A stretch of 64,000 bases of DNA, from NCBI RefSeq assembly GCF_001310975.1, contig NZ_BAZY01000007.1, positions 1 through 64,000 on the forward strand, written 5' to 3'. The notes under the pieces were generated by a model that saw only the letters and a program-made list of their open reading frames with translations, had not been told where the DNA came from and ran no database searches. The translations under genes and the position numbers were made by a program. Positions 56,927 through 64,000 of the stretch are shown piece after piece. Each line of letters begins with the position of its first letter. The first letter of the stretch is position 1. The DNA comes from Thermoanaerobacter thermocopriae JCM 7501 (GTDB taxonomy: Bacteria > Bacillota > Thermoanaerobacteria > Thermoanaerobacterales > Thermoanaerobacteraceae).

Positions 56927-56929
56927 CTT

Positions 56930-57712
56930 TTACCCTGCTTTCATTCCCAACCTCAATTTATCAGCAATAAGCGCAATGAACTCAGAATTTGTTGGTTTAC
57001 CTTTTTCGTCATTTATAGTATATCCAAAAAGTTCATTTAAAACTTCAGTTTTGCCCCTACTCCAAGCGACCTCTATTGCATGCCTTATAGCTCTTTCTAC
57101 TCTGCTGGGAGTAGTATTGTACTTTTCCGCTATTTTAGGATATAACATTTTGGTTACAGAATTCAAGTACTCCATATTGCTTATAACAAGAGAAATAGCA
57201 TCTCTTAGATACATATACCCCTTTATATGAGCTGGTACTCCTACCTCATGAATAATTTCTGTAATCATCGCTTCAAGGTCATAATTTTTCTTTGCCTTTA
57301 CCACAGGAAAAACAGTCTTTGATACTACATCTAACTCAGATTCCATAATTTCAGAAATCCTTTTTGATAGCATAGCTAAATCAAACGGCTTTAAAATATA
57401 ATAATCGGCTCCTAAGGCAATAGCTCGTTGAGTTATTTTTTCTTGGCCAACAGCAGATAAAACTAAAATTTTAGGCTTTTTTAATTGTTCCTCATTTATC
57501 TTTTCCAAAACACCAATACCGTCTAAATATGGCATTATAATATCTAAAATTAACAAATCCGGCGAATGATCTTTGATTAATTCAATTGCTTGGTTGCCAT
57601 CATTGGCAACACCTACCACTTCAATATTTTCTTGGGTAGATAAATACTCAGCTAAAATAGTAGCAAACTCTTTGTTATCATCCGCTATTCCTACTCTAAC
57701 TTTCTTAACCAA
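56930..57712 (-). CDS. spo0A: Sporulation master regulator Spo0A
   Basis: Spo0A is the phosphorelay-controlled response regulator that commits cells to sporulation. The 260-residue product has a receiver domain: [20 protein letters not shown] with the acidic pair, [18 protein letters not shown] with the phosphorylated Asp, [10 protein letters not shown] and YYILKPFDL. The DNA-binding C-domain has [40 protein letters not shown] and [22 protein letters not shown] 57712 is the start, 9 bases after GGGAGG. A perfect sigma-H promoter lies upstream, and it follows spoIVB as in other spore formers. Confidence 0.98.
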   Translation of the reverse strand: MVKKVRVGIADDNKEFATILAEYLSTQENIEVVGVANDGNQAIELIKDHSPDLLILDIIMPYLDGIGVLEKINEEQLKKPKILVLSAVGQEKITQRAIALGADYYILKPFDLAMLSKRISEIMESELDVVSKTVFPVVKAKKNYDLEAMITEIIHEVGVPAHIKGYMYLRDAISLVISNMEYLNSVTKMLYPKIAEKYNTTPSRVERAIRHAIEVAWSRGKTEVLNELFGYTINDEKGKPTNSEFIALIADKLRLGMKAG

Positions 57713-57751
57713 TTATTTAACCTCCCATTGCTAATATTAGTATAATATTTA

Positions 57752-57780
57752 TTATTCTACATAATATATGAATTTCCTTC
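57752..57780 (-). promoter_or_regulatory. Sigma-H promoter of spo0A
   Basis: On the - strand GAAGGAAAT (57780-57772), an 11-base spacer and GTAGAATAA (57760-57752) fit the sigma-H consensus at every position. It lies between the spoIVB stop and the spo0A start, as for the induced promoter of Bacillus spo0A. Confidence 0.87.
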
Positions 57781-57796
57781 TTTTTCCCGAAAAATT

Positions 57797-59108
57797 TTAA
57801 TTATTTGTAAAGACCTGTTTATTATTAAGTAGATTATTCATTTCCCTCATCATCCATTCTGCATAAACAGCATAACCTTTTGTTGGGTCATTAACAAAAA
57901 CGTGAGTAACTGCTCCAACCAGTTTCCCATCTTGTATAATAGGGCTACCGCTCATACCTTGTATTATGCCTCCAGTCTTTTTTAATAAATTCTTGTCAAC
58001 AATCTTAATTATCATGCTTTTAGAACTAGGAGTTTCTTGATATACTTTTTGATAATTTCAATATCAAATTCCTGTATACCTGTACCATCAATGGTAGCTA
58101 ATATTTTCGCTGGTCCTTCTTTTATTTGGCTTTGATATGCTATAGGAATCTCTCCATACAAATCATTATTAAAATCTTTATACATATTCCCATAAATTCC
58201 AAATTCAGTATTTTTGAGTATATTACCGATTGTATCAACTTCTTCTAAAAAAATCCCTTTTAATTCCCCCGGCCTACTTCTTCTTCCCTGGTCAATAGAA
58301 GTAATTCGAGAATTCATAATCTCACCGTTTTCTACTGATAACATGTGCCAGTGTCTACATCAGTTATAGCATGGCCTAAAGCTCCATATATCTTTGTCGT
58401 AGGATAATAAAAGGTTAAGGTTCCTATACCAGCAGTGTGATCTCTTACCCAAAGACCTATTCTGTATTGTTTATCCTCTTTTGATTTTACAGGACAAATA
58501 CTAGTATAAAAAATGTGGTTTTTCCTGTTTATTTTTAATTTTAAAGCTTTTCCCTTTAATTTATTTGCAATGTTAGTAATGTCTTCTGCACGTTTTATTT
58601 CCTTACCGTTGACCTCTAATATTATATCTCCTATCTGTATTTTTCCTTGTTTATAAGGACTATAAATTTTACTATCCTCTCCCATTATATCTGAATAACC
58701 TACTACTAATACGCCTTTTGTGTTTAGCTTAACCCCTATTGCTTGACCACCTGGAACTACTTTTGTAGGCGGAACAATATCGACACTAATATGTTTTATA
58801 GGAAATATTCCAAATAGCTTAAAATCCAAATTTACTGTACCGGTGTTTACAGCTTCTATTGTAATTGGTTTTTTTAAATTTAAAACATTTTTACCTTCTG
58901 TATCATTAATTTTCAAAAAACCTTTTTTATCAGCCTGAAAACTTACTTTTATTGGTATATTAAAGTTATAATTGACTTTTTCCCCTTGAAAAAATTTAAA
59001 ACTTGAGGGGGTTTTTGCTATATCTTGTATAGGAGTAAAATAGTTTGCAAATACTAAAAAAAAGCTTAAGGATATAAAAAGTAACAACTTTACTGTATTT
59101 TTTGGCAT
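57797..59108 (-). CDS. spoIVB: SpoIVB serine peptidase, two frameshifts
   Basis: SpoIVB is the S55 peptidase made in the forespore that triggers pro-sigma-K processing. It has an N-terminal membrane anchor ([20 protein letters not shown]), a PDZ domain ([40 protein letters not shown]) and the S55 domain with [14 protein letters not shown] missing base at 58343-58344 must be restored to read [20 protein letters not shown]. Another at 58033-58035 joins [20 protein letters not shown] to the active site [20 protein letters not shown]. The length is about 437 residues. ATG 59108 follows GGAAGTGAG. Confidence 0.95.
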
Positions 59109-59111
59109 TTT

Positions 59112-59212
59112 CTCACTTCCTTTTTTGTGGCTTATTTAATCTAAAATTAACTTAACCTTTTTTAAAGTTTTATATACTGTCAATATATTAGCCGATAGTA
59201 AAAGGAAGTGAG
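59112..59212 (-). promoter_or_regulatory. Inverted repeat covering the spoIVB ribosome site
   Basis: CTCACTTCCTTTT (59112-59124 on +) and AAAAGGAAGTGAG (59200-59212) are perfect 13-bp complements. In a - strand transcript running through from recN, the first arm could pair with the spoIVB Shine-Dalgarno AAAAGGAAGTGAG and hide it. Confidence 0.55.
59148..59177 (-). promoter_or_regulatory. Sigma-F-like promoter of spoIVB
   Basis: On the - strand GTATA (59177-59173), a 15-base spacer and GGTTAAGTTA (59157-59148) approximate the sigma-F pattern GYATA-N15-GGnnAnAnTA. Bacillus spoIVB is transcribed by sigma-F and sigma-G. The match is good in -35, spacing and GG, less so in the -10 interior. Confidence 0.5.
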
Positions 59213-59226
59213 GTCAAACCAAAATA

Positions 59227-60926
59227 TTAAATTTTGCTTTTAAATTGAGATGCAATATCTAGTAATTCTTTTGAATGGTCTAAAGTAGTCTGAGTAACAC
59301 GGGAGCCTCCCATAATACGGGCTAATTCATTTATTTTTCCTTGATAATCAAGTTTTTCCACATTAATATAAGTCCTTTCCTTTCTTTCTATTTTGGAAAT
59401 TCGATAATGAGTATCTGCCATAGAAGCAATTTGAGGTAGGTGAGTAACACAGATCAATTGATGTTTTTTAGAAAGATATGCCATTTTTTCCGCCACTAAT
59501 TGGGCAGTTTTTCCGCTTATTCCCGTATCAACTTCGTCGAAAATCAAAGTAGAAATTCCATCTGCCGAAGCAAGAATAGTTTTTAATGCCAGCATAATTC
59601 TTGAAAGTTCACCACCAGAAGCAATTTTAGATAAAGGCTTTAGAGGCTCTCCTCTATTTGTAGAGATTAAAAATTCAATCTTATCAAATCCAGTTTCAGT
59701 AGGTTCTCCCATTTTTTCTATATTCACCTTAAAATAAGCATTTGGCATATTAAGTTCAACTAAAATTTGATTTATATTTTTTTCTATATTTTCTGCCATT
59801 TGCTTCCTTTTGAGATGTAATGCTTCACCAACTTCTAAAATTTTTTCCCATAATTTTTGTTGCTTAAGCTTTAATTCTTGCTGCTTTTCTTCAAAATTTA
59901 ATATATCCTCTAATTCCCTTTTTTTATTTTCTTTAAATTCTAAAATCTGCTGTATTGTAGGTCCATATTTTCTTTTCAAGAAATTTATTTGATCTAATCG
60001 CATTTCAATTTCCTCTAAACTTTGCTGGTTAAAATCTAAGCCTTTCAAGTAATCCCGTATCTGCAAAGCACAGTCTTCTAATTCATATAGGATATTCTCC
60101 AATTTATCTTTCAAAATTTTTAACTTTTCATCTATAGTAAGAGCAGTTTCTAAATTTTTAATTGCAACATGTAAATTATCTAAAACAGAAAAGCTCCCAC
60201 TACCTTCGTACAAAATTTGTAACTAGAATTCATAGCGGTGAATAATTTTTCGAAATTTAATAATAAATTTCTTTTTTCTAACAACTGACTTTCTTCTTCT
60301 ACGCTTAAACTTGCCCTTTCAATCTCTTCAATTTGATATTTCAAAAGCTCAATTGTTTCATTTTTTTCTTTCTCATCTTTAAAAAAACTTGAAATCTCTT
60401 TTTGTATCCTGTTGTATTCTTTTAATAGCTCCTTAAATTTTTCTCTTAAAGCTTTAAACTCCTCATCCCCAAAGTTATCTAAGATAAAAAGATGTTTAGT
60501 ATTGTCTAAAAGAAACTGATGCTCATGTTGGCCTAAAATATCTACTAAGAAAGCTCCTATTTTACTCAAAAAAGAAAGAGGCACTATTCTGCCATTTATT
60601 CTACAATAACTTCTTCCGTTTTTTGTAATTTCCCTATTTATTATTAAAGTGTCATCCTCTTCTAACTCCAAACCTATTTCTTCTAAAATTTCTACAATTT
60701 TATCTTTATTGGAATCCACAAAAAATACGCCCTCTACAATAGCTTTTTCTTCACCTGTGCGTATTATCTCTTTGCTGCCCCGACCGCCTAAAAGCAGCAA
60801 GACCGAATCAATAACTATAGATTTGCCTGCTCCTGTCTCACCAGTTAATACATTGAATCCTTCCTCGAATTGCAACTCTGCCTTGTCAATTAATGCAACG
60901 TTTTGAATGCTAAGTGCTAAAAGCAT
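59227..60926 (-). CDS. recN: DNA repair protein RecN, one frameshift
   Basis: RecN is an SMC-like ATPase in double-strand-break repair. The N-part has LSIQNVALIDKAELQFEEGF, Walker A TGETGAGKSIVIDSVLLLLG, VDILGQHEHQFLLDNTKH and coiled coil. One A is missing (T at 60216-60218): restoring it reads AMNSSYKILYEGSGSFSVLD and continues through coiled coil to KIASGGELSRIMLALKTILA (signature), LIFDEVDTGISGKTAQLVAE (Walker B) and QLICVTHLPQIASMADTHYR. ATG 60926 follows CTGGGGGTTTTGCT. The length of about 566 residues is normal. It follows argR in the usual order. Confidence 0.95.
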
Positions 60927-60943
60927 AGCAAAACCCCCAGAAA

Positions 60944-61399
60944 TCACTTAATTAACTTTTTGAATTTCTCCAACAACTCTTGAAGAGCTTCTTCATTTCT
61001 CGCTAAAACAAAAATAGTATTATCTCCTGCTAATGTGCCAACTATATTATTCCAATTTAATGTGTCGATAGCTTCTGCTGCTGCAGGAGCTGTGCCTGAT
61101 AACGTTTTTATAACTATGATATTTCCTGCATAATCAACACTAATTATAGACTCAGACAATAGAGTCATTAGCCTATCTGTGATATGGCTGTCTACTTTTC
61201 CCATCGGTGCGTATTTATATCTTTTCCCATCTTCTGTTAACACTTTTATAAGTCTTAATTCTTTTATATCTCTTGACACAGTAGCCTGAGTTACATCAAT
61301 ACCTTGCTTTTGAAGTTCAGCTGCTAGCTCTTCCTGTGTTTCAATTTCTTTTTCAGAGATTATTTCAAGAATTTTAGCGTGCCGAGCTATTTTCATCAT
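60944..61399 (-). CDS. argR: Arginine repressor
   Basis: ArgR/AhrC is the arginine-responsive regulator of arginine synthesis and breakdown. The product of about 151 residues has a winged-helix N-domain ([39 protein letters not shown]). The arginine-binding oligomerisation domain follows ([60 protein letters not shown]). GAGGTG precedes several possible starts; I choose ATG 61399 by spacing. It lies between nadK and recN, as in many Firmicutes. The frame is intact. Confidence 0.95.
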   Translation of the reverse strand: MMKIARHAKILEIISEKEIETQEELAAELQKQGIDVTQATVSRDIKELRLIKVLTEDGKRYKYAPMGKVDSHITDRLMTLLSESIISVDYAGNIIVIKTLSGTAPAAAEAIDTLNWNNIVGTLAGDNTIFVLARNEEALQELLEKFKKLIK

Positions 61400-61417
61400 A
61401 TTAGCCATCACCTCATT

Positions 61418-62272
61418 TTATCTTTCTGTAAGTTTGTCCCTCAACAAATCAAAAAAATTGGTATTTTTTACTTTTATAAGATTGGTATATTCATTGCTCT
61501 TTTTAATGTAAATTATATCTCTATAATCAAGTTTAAATCCCTGTTGCCCGTCGGTTGTTATCATTAAATCGTGATTTTCTTCGCTTATTTCCAATCTTAT
61601 AACATCCTCTGGTAAAACTATTATAGACCTTGAATACAAAGTATGAGGGCAGATGGGTGTTATTATTATAACTTCAACAGTAGGATATACAATAGGTCCG
61701 CCCGCCGAAAGCGAATAAGCAGTTGAACCAGTAGGAGTTGCAATTATTACTCCATCTGCTAAATAGGTATCTACGTAATTGTTATTTACATAGGCATTTA
61801 TGCGAGCCATTCTTGAAAAAGCTCCTCTTGTAATAACAATATCATTTAAAGCTCTAAAATTAATGATTTCCATATCATTTTTAACTATATTTGCTTCCAG
61901 CATCATCCTTTTTTCGACTGTATATTCTCCCTTATATATTTTATCTAAAGAAATAAACGCCTCATTCATGTCTACCTCTGTAAGAAATCCAAGGTGACCC
62001 AAATTTACGGCAAAAATAGGCGTGCCAAAAGGTGCACAAAGCCTCGCTACATTTAAAATAGTGCCATCTCCTCCTAGTGCAATTATAAAATCGGACTTAC
62101 TATATATATCTGTGGATTTTTTACCGTATTTATCATAACCCATTTTAGAAGCAACTATTTCGTTAAGATATGGCTCAGAATCATGCTCCAGTAGCCATTT
62201 TACAATGGATTTAGTTACTTCTAAGTCTTTATCTTTATTAATATTGGGAATAACACCGACTTTTTTCATCAT
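61418..62272 (-). CDS. nadK: NAD kinase
   Basis: NadK phosphorylates NAD to NADP. The 284-residue product has KKVGVIPNINKDKDLEVTKS, the catalytic DFIIALGGDGTILNVARL (GGDGT), VNLGHLGFLTEVDMNEAF and the NAD-site motif TPTGSTAYSLSAGGPIVYP. CPHTLYSRSIIVLPEDV follows. The frame begins ATGATG at 62272 after TGTGGTGATATT. It sits between tlyA and argR in the conserved dxs-tlyA-nadK-argR-recN order. It is unbroken. Confidence 0.96.
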   Translation of the reverse strand: MMKKVGVIPNINKDKDLEVTKSIVKWLLEHDSEPYLNEIVASKMGYDKYGKKSTDIYSKSDFIIALGGDGTILNVARLCAPFGTPIFAVNLGHLGFLTEVDMNEAFISLDKIYKGEYTVEKRMMLEANIVKNDMEIINFRALNDIVITRGAFSRMARINAYVNNNYVDTYLADGVIIATPTGSTAYSLSAGGPIVYPTVEVIIITPICPHTLYSRSIIVLPEDVIRLEISEENHDLMITTDGQQGFKLDYRDIIYIKKSNEYTNLIKVKNTNFFDLLRDKLTER

Positions 62273-62327
62273 AATATCACCACATTTATCATATTCTACA
62301 AAAAAACAAATTTTCCTGCTAAATATT

Positions 62328-63128
62328 TTATTTGTCCAAAGTTTTAAAAGCCTCTTCTATAATTTTCGCAATGTCAAAGTTGAATTGATTTTTAATTTCT
62401 TTTTTACCGCAAATTAAATATTCTATATTGCCTTCTGCACCCTTTATAGGAGAATAGGTAATGCCTATTATACCGTAATTATATTTTTGAAACAAGGTCA
62501 CAATTTTTTCAATCACTTCTTTATGAACAGCGGGATCTTTTACAACACCTTTTTTGCCTACTTTTTCTCTCCCCGCTTCAAATTGCGGCTTTATTAAAGC
62601 TATCAAGTCTCCCTCTGATTTTAAAAATTTATCTGCAGAAGGTATTACAAGTTCAAGGGAAATAAAGGAGACGTCTATTGTGATTATATCCACTATTTCA
62701 GGCAATGTCTTTAAAAATCTTATATTAGTCTTTTCCATATTTATAACCCGAGGGTCATTTCTTAAACTCCAATCCAATTGCCCGTATCCTACATCTACAG
62801 CATATACTCTTATAGCACCATGTTTCAAAAGGCAGTCAGTAAAACCTCCTGTAGAAGCTCCAATGTCTAAGGCAATCTTCCCAGTCACATCAATATTAAA
62901 AGTTTCTATCGCTTTTTGTAACTTTAGTCCACCCCTACTTACATAAGGTAAAGAGTTAGTTTTTACCTCGATTGAAGAATCTATGTTGACAAACTCTCCA
63001 GCTTTTTCAATTTTCTTGCCATCAACATATACTTCTCCTGCCATAATAGAAGCTTTTGCTTTTTCTCTTGAAGAGAAAAAACCTTTTTGAACTAGTAAAA
63101 CATCCAATCTTTCTTTTTTTGACGCCAT
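62328..63128 (-). CDS. tlyA: TlyA-family rRNA 2'-O-methyltransferase
   Basis: TlyA-type enzymes methylate ribose 2'-O positions in 16S and 23S rRNA; some act as hemolysins by name only. The 266-residue product has an N-terminal S4 RNA-binding domain (ERLDVLLVQKGFFSSREKAK, GEVYVDGKKIEKAGEFV). The FtsJ-like methyltransferase domain follows (IALDIGASTGGFTDCLLKHG, VYAVDVGYGQLDWSLRNDPR, IDVSFISLELVIPSADKF, LIALIKPQFEAGREKVGKKG). ATG 63128 follows GAAATGAGGTAAAT, 2 bases after dxs. Confidence 0.94.
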   Translation of the reverse strand: MASKKERLDVLLVQKGFFSSREKAKASIMAGEVYVDGKKIEKAGEFVNIDSSIEVKTNSLPYVSRGGLKLQKAIETFNIDVTGKIALDIGASTGGFTDCLLKHGAIRVYAVDVGYGQLDWSLRNDPRVINMEKTNIRFLKTLPEIVDIITIDVSFISLELVIPSADKFLKSEGDLIALIKPQFEAGREKVGKKGVVKDPAVHKEVIEKIVTLFQKYNYGIIGITYSPIKGAEGNIEYLICGKKEIKNQFNFDIAKIIEEAFKTLDK

Positions 63129-63130
63129 AT

Positions 63131-64000
63131 TTACCTCATTTCCTTATATTTTTGTAGTATAGTATTTGCGATAGACTCGGCATCCAAATTGTATTTTTTA
63201 AACAAACTTTCCACATCTCCCTGTTCAATAAATTTATCAGGAAATCCCAAACGTAAAACTGGCTTATGTATTCCGGTAGAATTCAAAAGCTCTAGTATAG
63301 CACTTCCAACGCCACCCACTATTACATTGTCTTCTACTGTAACAATAAATTTAACTTTGTTTGAAATATCCAAAATTAGCTCTTCATCTAAAGGTTTGAC
63401 AAATCTCAAATTAACAATAAATGGTTGCAAATCAGAGGCTTTTAAAATTTCTTTCGCCTTTAATGCCTTTTCTACCATTCTTCCTAATGCAAAAATCGCT
63501 ATCTCTTTTCCTTCACAAACCAATTCTGCCTTTCCAAACTCTATACTGCATTCTCTTGTAATATCAAATTTTCCTGCTTTTCCTCTTGGATACCTTATAG
63601 CAACAGGAAAGTCAAGATTTCTTGATAATTTAATCATTTCAACCAATTCATTTGCGTCTTTTGGAGACATAATCGCTATATTAGGAATTGGCCTTAAATA
63701 AGATAAATCAAAAACTCCTTGATGGGTTTCACCATCTTCCCCTACAATCCCTGCTCTGTCAATTGCAAAAACAACAGGCAATTTTTGTATACATACATCG
63801 TGGATAATCTGGTCATAAGCCCTTTGCAAAAAAGTAGAATACACTGCAAAGTAAGGCTTATATCCCTGCACTGCCATTCCTGCTGCAAAGGTAGTAGCGT
63901 GTTGCTCTGCTATTCCAACATCAAAAAATCTTTCAGGTATTAATTTTGCAAAATGAATAAGTCCTGTTCCTTCTGGCATGGCAGCAGTTATTGCAACAAT
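63131..64000 (-). CDS. dxs: 1-deoxy-D-xylulose-5-phosphate synthase, 3' part
   Basis: Dxs condenses pyruvate and glyceraldehyde-3-phosphate, the first step of the MEP isoprenoid pathway. Only the C-terminal part (about 289 residues) is in the window; the frame runs off the right edge with no stop. The pyrimidine-binding domain shows MPEGTGLIHFAKLIPERFFD, VGIAEQHATTFAAGMAVQGY and DRAGIVGEDGETHQGVFDLS. The transketolase C-domain has VNLRFVKPLDEELILDI and TVEDNVIVGGVGSAILE. The start lies beyond 64000. ispH of the same pathway is at 19813-20678. Confidence 0.96.
   Translation of the reverse strand: MVAITAAMPEGTGLIHFAKLIPERFFDVGIAEQHATTFAAGMAVQGYKPYFAVYSTFLQRAYDQIIHDVCIQKLPVVFAIDRAGIVGEDGETHQGVFDLSYLRPIPNIAIMSPKDANELVEMIKLSRNLDFPVAIRYPRGKAGKFDITRECSIEFGKAELVCEGKEIAIFALGRMVEKALKAKEILKASDLQPFIVNLRFVKPLDEELILDISNKVKFIVTVEDNVIVGGVGSAILELLNSTGIHKPVLRLGFPDKFIEQGDVESLFKKYNLDAESIANTILQKYKEMR

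Noticed and set aside
1-64000. tRNA, rRNA, riboswitch and T-box elements
   Set aside because: I looked in the intergenic regions and saw no cloverleaf, conserved riboswitch core or T-box motif; most gaps are short and AT-rich.

Overview
The window looks like chromosome of a low-GC, endospore-forming, probably thermophilic anaerobic Firmicute. Gene content, AT-rich codon use and Shine-Dalgarno sites fit Thermoanaerobacter/Caldanaerobacter best; this is inference from gene order and families, not a database match. I saw no rRNA, tRNA, CRISPR array, intact insertion sequence or prophage.

Layout. Bases 1-8658 are read on the + strand: rny, ymdB, spoVS, a PHP phosphoesterase, aspC, purB, a SpoVK-like AAA ATPase and an aluminium-resistance/methionine gamma-lyase-like PLP enzyme. 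A near-perfect bidirectional terminator (8657-8705) then faces a long region read almost wholly on the - strand. In order of transcription (right to left) it holds: dxs (cut by the window edge)-tlyA-nadK-argR-recN-spoIVB-spo0A; a steA/mctB-like/glycosyltransferase/MraY-like/DUF3866 envelope group; nudF-endoQ-spoIIM-xerD-dacF; spoIIAA-spoIIAB-sigF; a small membrane ORF-dodecin-spoVAC-spoVAD-spoVAE; cca, an M50 protease, scpA-scpB, a DUF1002 protein, DUF2953-gerW-dacB; a two-gene flavin/Fe-S redox pair; rluB, a GNAT protein, speE-speB, oadA, a LysM protein; surE, an RpiR-type regulator, a broken glutamate dehydrogenase; housekeeping genes including aroH, cmk, plsC, ispH, speD and cheR; and miaB-mutS-mutL-miaA-hfq, proC, rnhA and a XerC-like recombinase. 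Two small or unknown genes (28630-29268 and 51818-51937) run on the + strand inside this block.

How the genes work together. The strongest theme is sporulation. The cascade can be read from promoters as well as genes: perfect sigma-H elements precede spoVS, spoIIAA and spo0A. Good sigma-F-like elements precede dacF and spoIVB, a sigma-E element precedes spoIIM, and a near-perfect sigma-G element precedes the small ORF-dodecin-spoVA operon. A polyamine route (speD, speE, speB), mismatch repair with tRNA modification, and chromosome segregation (scpAB, xerD-like) make up much of the rest.

Quality warning. At least 22 genes are interrupted by about 33 single-base insertions or deletions. Each is repaired by one base and restores a complete family member, often one expected to be essential (ispH, cca, scpA, sigF). 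I read nearly all of these as sequencing or assembly error and give full-length spans. The exception is glutamate dehydrogenase, which lacks roughly 85-90 N-terminal codons.
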